Shown in pieces: positions 26,510-34,552 of a stretch of 64,000 nt of DNA. The stretch comes from Thiodiazotropha sp050305635 (lineage in GTDB: Bacteria; Pseudomonadota; Gammaproteobacteria; Chromatiales; Chromatiaceae): NCBI GenBank assembly GCA_050305635.1, contig JBNLFS010000148.1:5179-69178 (forward strand). Reading direction: 5' to 3'. The notes beneath the pieces were generated by a model that was not told the origin of the DNA, made no database searches, and was given only the letters and a program-made list of their open reading frames with translations. Each line of letters begins with the position of its first letter. Position 1 is the first letter of the stretch. The translations under genes were made by a program, and so were the position numbers.

Positions 26510-27927
26510 GCTGCGCTATCTCCAATCATTTCTTCAAATGTTATCAACGATATCGGAAACTGCACATCGAGCTCATTAACAGACTCATGCCCGGTTTTCT
26601 TCTCGAGATACGCTCGACAAAACTCGCCACATCTCATCCCTTGACAATCCCCCATGCTCACTCTGGTAGCCATTTTCAAATTTTTAATATCATGGATACC
26701 CCGCTCGATGGCGCTGTCAATCTCGCCTAATGTCACGTTTTCACAGGCGCAGACCAGCGTGTCATGCCGCCCGTCAGAGAGGTAGTTTGTTCTGTTTTTC
26801 GAAATCTCCTTAAAAACTTTGCGAACTGCTTTATATTTCGTGCACTCAGCGTTCAGCGTCTCCGCCAGTTTGTACGCTTCCGCATCAACCACCAAGCCAA
26901 GCTCTTTCAGAATCCCCAGCGCAGCGAGCTTACCTTCCAATGCGGCAACTTTAGCGCCATTGATGCCCGCCACATCGCCTGCAGCATAAACATTCTCAAT
27001 TGATGACTTGCGCCACCTATCAACTTTCGGCGATCGCCCTTCTGACTCAGAACGAACCATTTCCATACCAAGAAGATCCGCCACTCTGCTTCTCGATACG
27101 AAACCGAAACCGACGCCCAGCCCACTGACCGCAATTGTTCGGGACTTTCTAAGATTGGGTTTACCGTCAGATCCAATCGGTGCCAGAACCACCTCTTCCA
27201 GAGACCCGTTTCCTTGGGCTTTCACCAAACCCCACCCATAGCGCACTTCGATCTTCGCTTTCTTTAAAAATCGCAGATAATCGAAACCGTCCCGGAATAT
27301 GGAAAAGTTCTTAAATATCGCAGGGAGTTGTTTCGCGAAGGCCCGCTTAGTGCCACATTCGAAGATACCGACCACCCTGACGCCCGCGAGATGCAGTTGT
27401 TTGGCAGCAACAGGGAGAAGCGGTCCAGTACCGACCAAAACCACAGGCCCTTCGGGTTTGACAAGATTGTTTTTAACCTGGGATTGCATCCCGCCAAGCG
27501 TCGCGACACCCGGAAGCGTCCAACCGGGAAACGGCAGTGTTCGCTCATAACACCCGGTACTGATTATCAAATACTGATATCTAACCGCGAACAATCCCTC
27601 CTCATCGTTGTGCGCCATCAGATATTTTCGACGATCCAACACACCGACGACTCGCGTATCACTCAGGATTGTTACTCTCGAAGCATGACGCCGATGAAGA
27701 TCGCTCAGCGTCTTCATCTCATTTTTCAATGCCACGTCCAGATGGCCGGCTGTCACATACTCCCTGGCAGGTCCTCGATAAACCGCACCACCGGGCTTTG
27801 ACGCTTCATCGACAACCAAACTGCTGAGACCAAATTCTGAAAGGTAGGCCGCCGCATTGATACCCGCAGGACCCGCACCTACTATGCAAACATCAACCCG
27901 CCTTTCCCTTGGCAAGCAACTTCCCAT
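26506..27927 (-). CDS. HcnB/OoxA-like FAD/[2Fe-2S] subunit
   Basis: 473 residues from the ATG at 27927, chosen because GGAGGAG lies six bases upstream inside the end of the preceding gene; an in-frame start at 27990 lacks support. The N-terminal FAD motif is VCIVGAGPAGINAAAYL with PGGAVYRGP, and a second nucleotide-binding region follows (VVLVGTGPLLPVAAKQL). The C-terminal BFD-like [2Fe-2S] domain has the cysteines VCACENV … GDCQGMRCGEFC (about 395–445). This is the architecture of HcnB and opine oxidase A subunits, which pass electrons from the DAO-type subunit toward the respiratory chain. Confidence 0.84.
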   Translation of the reverse strand: MGSCLPRERRVDVCIVGAGPAGINAAAYLSEFGLSSLVVDEASKPGGAVYRGPAREYVTAGHLDVALKNEMKTLSDLHRRHASRVTILSDTRVVGVLDRRKYLMAHNDEEGLFAVRYQYLIISTGCYERTLPFPGWTLPGVATLGGMQSQVKNNLVKPEGPVVLVGTGPLLPVAAKQLHLAGVRVVGIFECGTKRAFAKQLPAIFKNFSIFRDGFDYLRFLKKAKIEVRYGWGLVKAQGNGSLEEVVLAPIGSDGKPNLRKSRTIAVSGLGVGFGFVSRSRVADLLGMEMVRSESEGRSPKVDRWRKSSIENVYAAGDVAGINGAKVAALEGKLAALGILKELGLVVDAEAYKLAETLNAECTKYKAVRKVFKEISKNRTNYLSDGRHDTLVCACENVTLGEIDSAIERGIHDIKNLKMATRVSMGDCQGMRCGEFCRAYLEKKTGHESVNELDVQFPISLITFEEMIGDSAA

Positions 27928-28231
27928 CAAACACTCCTCCATGCGCAAAATACGATGATCGTGTAACGACCTCCATTCCTTCCTTGACAACCAGCCTACA
28001 CGCTCTCTGTTTTTCTTTTCCGTTTACTCTTACGACACAGCAGTAACAGACCCCCATGCCACAGTACGCTCCTGTTATGGCGCCATGATCATTTTTACTG
28101 ATTTTGGTTATCCCCAAGGCACCAAGAACCGCGAGCAGCGTTTCGCCTTTGGCCGCAGTCACTGCGCTGCCGTCAACGGTGATACCTATCTTCTCACCGA
28201 GAATCGGCTCCAGATCAAACATCCTGTTCAT
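27893..28231 (-). CDS. HcnA-like [2Fe-2S] ferredoxin-type subunit
   Basis: 112 residues, close to the 104–105 of HcnA. The cysteines GAYCGMGVCYCC (about 55–67) and RACR (about 76–79) form the [2Fe-2S] site of the small subunit of three-component amino-acid/opine oxidases. It is the first gene of the seven-gene operon and overlaps the next gene by 35 bases. A palindrome, TCAGAT-ATT-ATCTGA, lies about 42 bases upstream and may be an operator. An FNR/ANR box like that of Pseudomonas hcnA was not seen. Confidence 0.83.
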   Translation of the reverse strand: MNRMFDLEPILGEKIGITVDGSAVTAAKGETLLAVLGALGITKISKNDHGAITGAYCGMGVCYCCVVRVNGKEKQRACRLVVKEGMEVVTRSSYFAHGGVFDGKLLAKGKAG

Positions 28232-28563
28232 TCCAGCACATCCATTGTAACCGTCATAATTTCTTCACTTTTTCAGATATTATCTGACAACTCTTTAAAA
28301 ATTCCGGCAACATGATATGAATTTCAACGCTTCAGGACAAAACTATTTATTGCCGATGTTTAGTATCATCAAATGGGATCTCTATACCTGTCACGCAGCA
28401 ATAGATTCCATACGCACCATTCACTAAGTTGGACATCCAACGTAAACATCAGGTGCTGGTTAGTGATCGACAGGTCTGGATAGCTGCGTTGAATGCGGTA
28501 TTCGCCTCTTGAAGCAATATGCACAACACACCAAAATGAGTTACATATCTCAAGGTGGCCAAG
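28232..28563. other. AT-rich divergent region between the oxidase operon and vapB remnant
   Basis: 332 bases, clearly more AT-rich than the surroundings. It must carry the promoter of the seven-gene operon; the only striking signal is the palindrome at 28273–28287. No gene was seen. Confidence 0.5.
28273..28287. promoter_or_regulatory. Candidate operator palindrome upstream of oxidase operon
   Basis: Perfect inverted repeat TCAGAT-ATT-ATCTGA, extendable on each side by T/A pairs, about 42 bases before the first gene of the operon. Size and symmetry suit a dimeric repressor or activator. No regulator gene is adjacent, so the binding protein is unknown. Confidence 0.45.
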
Positions 28564-28756
28564 ATGAGAACAACCCTGGATTTACCCGAATACCTACTCA
28601 ATGAGGCTAGAAGGTCTCACACATCGATACTAAAACAGCTGTCAAAACAAGCGCACCAGGAGAATCAGTCAGAAAATTACAATTTCTGGACTCAAGATGT
28701 ATCATGGCAAGAACGATCTGAACATCGACCTAAATAAACCAGGAGATCGTCCATGA
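28564..28756 (+). pseudogene. vapB: vapB antitoxin remnant (frameshifted)
   Basis: Starts MRTTLDLPEYLLNEAR, the ribbon-helix-helix DNA-binding start of VapB antitoxins. The reading frame then shifts: in the original frame it ends at about 28737, while the typical VapB tail (GKNDLNIDLNKPGDRP) appears in another frame and stops at 28756. That restored tail overlaps the vapC ATG by four bases, the normal vapBC layout. Clearly decayed. Confidence 0.78.
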
Positions 28757-29137
28757 TGGAAGTGTTGGTTAATTCTTCGATATAGATCGATTACTTCAGA
28801 GGTAGGTACAACCCTAAAGACGTAGACTATCTAATCGATGAAAACCTAATTGTCACCAACGAATATCATCCTCACCGAATAAATTCCCTATCTAATGATC
28901 AAGAAGCGAAACTAAGTCATCTCGCTGCTTCAGCAGATAAAATAAGAACCACTTTCAATTCACTGGAAAGAGATCATTGAAAATCGCGTAAACTGCTTGA
29001 AATGTGGAGCCGATGGGGTGGGTATTCCTCATTTAATCACTGCACAAAATGCAAAACAGACTCGCCGTGAGGTTTACTCATTGGATAAACACTTTCGACT
29101 TCTTAATCAGGTGTTCACAGTTAAGCTTTATCGGTAG
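28753..29137 (+). pseudogene. vapC: vapC PIN-domain toxin remnant
   Basis: The start reads MMEVLVNSSI-stop-IDYFRGRYNPKDV, recognisable as the PIN motif VDTSxWIDYFRG with the first catalytic Asp changed to Asn and the Trp codon turned into TAG. The C-terminal part is in another frame and reads GVGIPHLITAQNA…YSLDKHFRLLNQ, where the usual GIPDL Asp is His. Stops, a frame change and lost catalytic acids show the toxin is dead. Confidence 0.82.
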
Positions 29138-29280
29138 CAATGCACTGATTACACAAGCATGGTAAGCACGTAATGCGTGGGGGATCCGGATAGTTTTGCC
29201 AAGCTGTATGATCTCTGCATCCAGGGCGAAGGGAGGTGTCTGGAGGGTTTTGCATTACCCCCAGTGATTCGCATTCTGCT

Positions 29281-29393
29281 GGTTCCCGGGCTCCACTCCG
29301 ATGCACCCGGGCTACGGGCGATGCCCGCTTCTTTTGAGGTTCCCGCACGGCCCGAACAGCGTAGCCCGGGCGCAGCGAAGCGGAACCCGGGAA
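29281..29393. repeat. Inverted pair of GTAGCCCGGG repeats
   Basis: GGTTCCCGGGCTCCACTCCG… at 29281–29316 is the near reverse complement of GTAGCCCGGGCGCAGCGAAG… at 29361–29393. The same arrangement occurs at 43934–44035, with related units near 63600 and 63935. This is a dispersed intergenic repeat family. Confidence 0.75.
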
Positions 29394-29435
29394 CAACCCC
29401 TTGAATCTCGGAGGCTGGCTGTTAACGCAGTAGTC

Positions 29436-29525
29436 CCTGGCTTGCCCGCAACGTCTCCTCGCTGCCGTTTGACGCCTTGTTCGACAGCTCCTCCAAATGC
29501 GCCACGGAATTATCGATACCTTTCA
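29436..29525 (-). pseudogene. 90-bp duplicate of chemoreceptor 3' region
   Basis: Identical except for one base to positions 34609–34698, the 3' coding part of the chemoreceptor gene about 5 kb away. The flanks do not match that gene, so this is an isolated gene fragment next to the HD-GYP gene. Its near identity implies a recent duplication or conversion. Confidence 0.85.
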
Positions 29526-29779
29526 GCTTGGGTTTCTTATCGGTGACGTGCGATTAACTCTTCCGTTGCCAGCAAATTCAGCAACGATTCCGAACTGGAA
29601 GATTATGTACGGTGAAGTGGTACAAACGGCTATAGAGTAATCCGCACCATACAAGTAGCTCCAGACCCCGAACCCAGGGCCGCTGAGCATAGCCTCAGAA
29701 GCCCCCCTGGCGCGGTCGTTGCGCTAGCCGGCATCCCCGTCATGGTTTCCGAACCGGCTCATGCCTATCCGGGTAGTAC

Positions 29780-32700
29780 TCAGCTCGTGGCCATGGCCAG
29801 GGTATTCCAGTCGAACTCGTGGTCGTTGAGCAGTTGCAGGCAGGCATCCACCACCTCGCTGTCGTAGAGCCTGCCTCTGCCGGAGGTGATCTCCCCGATG
29901 GCGTCCTCCAGGGTCAGCGCCGACCGGTAGGGACGGTGGGAGGCCATCGCCTCGACCACGTCGGCCACCGCCAGGATGCGCGCCTCCAGCCGGATCTCGT
30001 CGCCTTTGATCCCGTACGGATAGCCGCTGCCGTCGAGACGTTCGTGGTGCTGCACCACCATCTGCGCCAACGGCCAGGGAAACTCGATACCCTTGACGAT
30101 ATCGTAGCCCACCTGGGGATGGCTGCGGATGAGCATGAACTGCACCTCGTCGAGCTTGCCGGGGCGGTTGAGTATCTCAGTAGGCACATAGACCTTGCCG
30201 ATGTCGTGGATCATGGCGCCGAGGCGCAGGCCCTTGATGAATGCCTCGTCCATGCCCATGCAACGCGCGATGGCGGTCGCCAGTTCGGCGGTGCGCTGCT
30301 GGTGGCCGGCGGTGTAGGGGTCGCGCTTTTCGATAGTCAGAGCGATGGCCTGGATGGTCTGCAGCAGGGAGCGCTCGGTGTGTTCGACGAACGCTTTGCG
30401 CTCCGTCTCCGCCGCCTTGCGCTCGCTGATGTCGATGATGCTGGAGCGGCTCTCCTGCACCCGGCCCGCCTCGTCGAAGACGGACTCCACGGTGAGGCTG
30501 ACCCAGACCGGTGTACCGTCGGGGCGCGCCATCTGCACCTCCTCGTCACGCACCGGCAGGCCCTGTTTGAAGCGCTCCAGAATCTCCCGGGCGCGACCCT
30601 TGCCCATCGGCCCCTCGGCATAGAGCGTCAGCACATGCGCTCCTTTGAGCGACTCGAACTCGCGCCCGATGATGCGGGCGAAGGCGGGGTTACACTGGAG
30701 GATGGTGCCGTCGGCCGCACTGACTGAGGCGAAGCCGCTGGGCGCGGTGTCGAAGAGATTGTGATAGCGGTGTTCGCTCTCCTCCAAGGCGGACTGCACC
30801 GCCTCGGCGGCGGCGCGTTCACGCAGGGCGCGGATGCCGTAGGCGAGGTCGTCGGCCAGCTCCTGCAGCAGGGTCACCTCCGCCTCGTCGAAGGCGTCGA
30901 CCCGGTCGCTGAAGATGACCAGCACGCCGATCACCTGTCCCTGCGCGCACAGGCGCATCGCCACCAGGGACTCGAAGCCGAGGGCGGCGGCACGGGCGTG
31001 CCAGGGTGTCGTCTTATGGTCGAAATCGCGTTCGATCAGATGGCCCTCCATGGCGAGGGCCCGATGCAGCGGCGTGGTGCGGCCGCTGTCGTCCAGCAGG
31101 GAGGCGATCGGCTCCAGGGAGCCGCCATGGCAGACCACGGGACTCAGATCCCCGTCCGCCTCGTAGACCACGCAGGCGTAGGGATGCCCGCCGGTCTCCA
31201 CCAGCACCCGGCAGACGCTGCGCAACAGCGACGACTCGTCGTGGGAGTGCACCAGAACGCTGTTGCCCTGGCTGAGAGTGCGCAGGGTGCGGTTGAGACG
31301 CGACAGCTCCTCCTGGCGCCGACGCAGCTCGGTGACATCCTGCACCGTGCCCACCATGCGCAGCGGCGAGCCGTCCTCGGCATAGTCGACCTTTCCCATC
31401 TCGTGCACCGTGCGCACGCTGCCGTCGGGCCACACCACCCGATGGTCCACCGCATAGTCGGCGTGCTGTTCGATAGACGTGTTGACGGCATCGATGACCC
31501 GCTGCCGGTCCTCCTCGTACACGTAGGAGAGAAAGGCGTCGTAGCTGGCGCCGAACGCCTGGGGGGCGATGCCGAAGATGCGGTAGATCTCGTCGGACCA
31601 GCTGAGGGTGTTGTTGACGATGTCCCAGTCCCAGTTGCCGAGGTGGGCGATGCGTTGCGCCTCCTTGAGGCTCTGGCGGCTCTGCCTGACCCGCGACTCG
31701 GCCTCGTGGCGGCTGATGGCGTTGGCGATGATCTCGCTGCCGATGCGTAACAGCCGCTGCTCCTCCTGGCTCCACTCGCGGCGCCGGCTGGAGCACTCCA
31801 GACCGATCATGCCTGCGAAACGGCTGCCGCGAAAGATCGGCACGATCAAGGTGGACCGGGTGCTCCGATCTCGCAGCAGCGCGCACACCGCATCGGCTTC
31901 GGGCGGCAGCTCGGCCAGGTCCGGCACCGGCACCGTCTCGCGGCGCCGCAGCCGCTCGCTGAGCCATAGGCACTGCGCCGGATCGAACACCGGCGCCGGC
32001 TGCCGCGCCTGCGCGGGCCGGCTCCATAAGTAGCGCTCCACAATCCGTTCGCTCTGCGGATCGATGTCGATAAGGTAGACCCGGTCCACGTCGACAAACC
32101 GGCCGATCTCTTGCAGCGACTCGACGATGGCCGTATCCAGCCCGGTGCCGTCGGTGCCGAGGAAACGCGCCGCCAGGGTGCCCAGCAGCGACTCCATGCC
32201 GACCCGGTAGCGCAGTGTCGCCTCCGCGCGCTTGATTTCGCTCAGATCGAGCAGGGTGGCCACATACCCCTGCAGCGCACCCAGATCGTCGCGGATCGTG
32301 CTCAGGGTGAGATGGCAGGGAACCTCGCTTGCCTCGCCGCGCAGCACGATCTCGCCCTGCCAGCCACCGTTCCCGCCGGCCAGCGCCAGCAGCGACTCCT
32401 GCTCCAACGGCAGACGCATCTCGGACATGAGCGTCCGCAGATCGAGGCCCGTGAGTCGCTCCGGCTCCCGGTGCAGCATCTCGGCCGCCGTCCGGTTGGC
32501 GAACAGGATGCCGCCCCCGGCGTCGATGATGAGCACCACTTCGCTGGCCTGTTCCAGCGCCCGGATCAAGGTGCGCTGGCGCGCTTCAGCCCTGCGGGCG
32601 GGGGTGACGTCCTCAAGGATATGGATCGCATGTCCCAGGCTGCCGTCGGGGCGTTTGATGGCGAAGGAGTTGGAGATGAGGATGGTCCCATCGTCGAGTT

Positions 32701-34054
32701 TCAGCTCCTCTCCCCCCTGGGGCGATCTTTCCGGAAAATGACTGCAGGTGTCGAGGGGCTGCTCCAGCCGGGGAAAGATCTCCCAGTAGTAGCGTCCCTC
32801 GATCCGCTCCAGCGGCAGGCCGCTGCGCGCGATATAGGCAGGGTTTGCGTGCACCACGCGCAGGGTCGAATCGTGGATGAAGATGGGATGGGTGATGGCG
32901 TCGAAGGCGTCGTTCCAGTCGCGAAGGACGAGCTCGAGGCGACGATGGCTCTCTTGAAGTTCCATCGTCCGTTCCTCAACCTTGGCGGCGAGATTGTCGC
33001 GCGCCTCGCGCAGGGCCGCGTCGGTCTTGCGCAGACGATGGTTGAGCCGCACCACATAGGCGTTGGCCGCCGCCAGCAGCAGCAACAGCAGCGTGATCAC
33101 CGCCAGCCAGCCGCCGTATTGAGCGGCCAGGTCGCCGAAGCGGATGGGGTCGAGAATTTCGTAGGGGCCGACGCGCAGCTCCTGCATCAGCTCCCGCACC
33201 GGCTGGTAGTTACCGGGCACCGACCAGCCGTTGGATTCGCTGGCGATGGCCGCGGGGTGGTCGTGGGGCATGGTAAGCAGCGCCGCCGCGACACTGTCGC
33301 TCAGCGCCGCCGGGGTCCCCTTGACCCGGGCCAGGGGCCATTCGGGATAGAGATGGGTACTGATCCGGTAGTCGAAACCGGGATAGGTGCGGGGATTGAG
33401 AATCCTGATGGCGTCCAGGTCGATCTTGCCTTCGGCGGCCATCCGCTCCAGGGTATCGGTGCGCACGGTGCCGGCATCGCTGCGCCCCTGCAGCACCGAG
33501 TAGACCACTGCGTCGTGGGTGCCCTCGAAACTCAGCGATGCGAAGTCGCTCCGCGGATCGATATCGTGATGGACCAGCTCGCGCACCGCCATCAGATAGC
33601 CGCCGAAGGAGTTCTCCTTAACGGCGGAGAAACGGCGGCCTCTCAGATCCTCCAGCACCGCGATATCCCGGCGCGAGGCGAGGGTGAAGAGGGTGCCGCC
33701 GAAACGGTTGTAACCCTCGCCCTGGGGACCGCGGTTGAGCAGGGTGACGATGCGGCTGGCGCCGAAGCGCACATCGAGTTCCACGTAGATGGCCGAGTTG
33801 GCCAGCACGAAGTCGATGTCGTGGTGGGCCACCGTATCGTAGATCCGCTCGAAGTCCACGGGTACGATGACGAACCGGTAAGCCGGCAGACGCTCGCTCA
33901 GGTAGTCCGCCGTCGGCTGCCAGCGGGTGACCGTCGGTTCGGCACCTCGCTTGGCGAGCACCCCGATCGTCACCTCCTGCTGGGCCCACAGGGGGGAGAG
34001 GCCGAAAAGCCATAACAGTAGGATGATCCAGCGATGGTCAGCTCTCGGGCTCAT
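29780..34054 (-). CDS. PhnD-like sensor – multi PAS/GAF – HD-GYP phosphodiesterase
   Basis: 1424 residues. A signal peptide (about 8–24) leads into a PhnD-like periplasmic domain (about 26–275), starting EVTIGVLAKRG and containing VKENSFGGYLMA and DAGTVRTDTLERMA, very like the separate binding protein at 36.6 kb. After a TM segment (about 318–338) and a coiled coil come PAS, PAS, GAF, PAS, GAF and PAS regions (about 370–1220), then HD-GYP (about 1225–1405). The HD pair is at 1283–1284 (HDIGK) and GYP at 1344–1346 (LDGSGYPYG), so c-di-GMP hydrolysis is likely. The inferred role is coupling of a periplasmic ligand to c-di-GMP breakdown. The fused binding domain is the unusual part. Confidence 0.9.
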   Translation of the reverse strand: MSPRADHRWIILLLWLFGLSPLWAQQEVTIGVLAKRGAEPTVTRWQPTADYLSERLPAYRFVIVPVDFERIYDTVAHHDIDFVLANSAIYVELDVRFGASRIVTLLNRGPQGEGYNRFGGTLFTLASRRDIAVLEDLRGRRFSAVKENSFGGYLMAVRELVHHDIDPRSDFASLSFEGTHDAVVYSVLQGRSDAGTVRTDTLERMAAEGKIDLDAIRILNPRTYPGFDYRISTHLYPEWPLARVKGTPAALSDSVAAALLTMPHDHPAAIASESNGWSVPGNYQPVRELMQELRVGPYEILDPIRFGDLAAQYGGWLAVITLLLLLLAAANAYVVRLNHRLRKTDAALREARDNLAAKVEERTMELQESHRRLELVLRDWNDAFDAITHPIFIHDSTLRVVHANPAYIARSGLPLERIEGRYYWEIFPRLEQPLDTCSHFPERSPQGGEELKLDDGTILISNSFAIKRPDGSLGHAIHILEDVTPARRAEARQRTLIRALEQASEVVLIIDAGGGILFANRTAAEMLHREPERLTGLDLRTLMSEMRLPLEQESLLALAGGNGGWQGEIVLRGEASEVPCHLTLSTIRDDLGALQGYVATLLDLSEIKRAEATLRYRVGMESLLGTLAARFLGTDGTGLDTAIVESLQEIGRFVDVDRVYLIDIDPQSERIVERYLWSRPAQARQPAPVFDPAQCLWLSERLRRRETVPVPDLAELPPEADAVCALLRDRSTRSTLIVPIFRGSRFAGMIGLECSSRRREWSQEEQRLLRIGSEIIANAISRHEAESRVRQSRQSLKEAQRIAHLGNWDWDIVNNTLSWSDEIYRIFGIAPQAFGASYDAFLSYVYEEDRQRVIDAVNTSIEQHADYAVDHRVVWPDGSVRTVHEMGKVDYAEDGSPLRMVGTVQDVTELRRRQEELSRLNRTLRTLSQGNSVLVHSHDESSLLRSVCRVLVETGGHPYACVVYEADGDLSPVVCHGGSLEPIASLLDDSGRTTPLHRALAMEGHLIERDFDHKTTPWHARAAALGFESLVAMRLCAQGQVIGVLVIFSDRVDAFDEAEVTLLQELADDLAYGIRALRERAAAEAVQSALEESEHRYHNLFDTAPSGFASVSAADGTILQCNPAFARIIGREFESLKGAHVLTLYAEGPMGKGRAREILERFKQGLPVRDEEVQMARPDGTPVWVSLTVESVFDEAGRVQESRSSIIDISERKAAETERKAFVEHTERSLLQTIQAIALTIEKRDPYTAGHQQRTAELATAIARCMGMDEAFIKGLRLGAMIHDIGKVYVPTEILNRPGKLDEVQFMLIRSHPQVGYDIVKGIEFPWPLAQMVVQHHERLDGSGYPYGIKGDEIRLEARILAVADVVEAMASHRPYRSALTLEDAIGEITSGRGRLYDSEVVDACLQLLNDHEFDWNTLAMATS

Positions 34055-34552
34055 GTATGATTTCGTCGTAGAAACGGAAATCTGGGGACGCGGTCTTCCG
34101 GCTCCGCAGTACCGTCGAAATCGCCCTGATCAGCGGTGCCCGCGCACTTCTTCCGTCATTCCGGTTCAGAGAAGGTCATAGTGACACCAAAATAATAGTC
34201 CAGTTTTGCAGAGGTCACCGTACTTGCGGCAGGGCGCCGGGATTCGCGTGAACGAAACTCCCACCTCAGATCCTAAGGCCGTGTCGACTCTTGCGCGATG
34301 ATTCGCATGTGTCTGACATGACGGTCCTTAAGAATTAGGCAGTCGCCCGTATAAACGCTGTAATGAAGTAACAGGCTGTTGAAATTCGCTCAGACGAGTG
34401 CGAGACAAGGCGAAAACCGCCGAAAAAGCGCAGTTTACTGAAGTAAATGAGCCTTTTGAGGCGGTTTTCAACGCAGGATCGTACCGTCTGAGTAGCATTT
34501 CTACAGCCTGCTAACCCGGATGATCAGTTTTACAATCCTCAAGCCCTGACGG
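34055..34552. other. Intergenic region with MITE-like element
   Basis: 498 bases between two minus-strand signalling genes. The only clear feature is the element at 34372–34510; the rest is presumed promoter DNA of the HD-GYP gene. Confidence 0.55.
34372..34511. mobile_element. MITE-like element, copy 1
   Basis: About 140 bases with terminal inverted repeats (CAGGCTGTTGAAATTC at the left, the same with two mismatches at the right) and a second inverted match CTCAGACG/CGTCTGAG inside. It is flanked by TAA on both sides, consistent with a 3-bp target duplication. It carries no gene. A second copy of equal length is at 55689 and a truncated one at 13725. Confidence 0.8.

Larger units (their letters stand above)
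29138..29779. other. Repeat-rich scar without an intact gene
   Basis: 642 bases holding an inverted pair of GTAGCCCGGG-type repeats (29281–29393) and a 90-bp copy of chemoreceptor coding sequence (29436–29525). The remainder shows no credible gene or structured element. Confidence 0.65.

Noticed and set aside
25316..28231. Firm call of a hydrogen cyanide synthase
   Set aside because: HcnABC, opine oxidases and hydroxyproline dehydrogenases share this architecture, and the operon context (SbnA/SbnB) points elsewhere; glycine specificity cannot be read from sequence.
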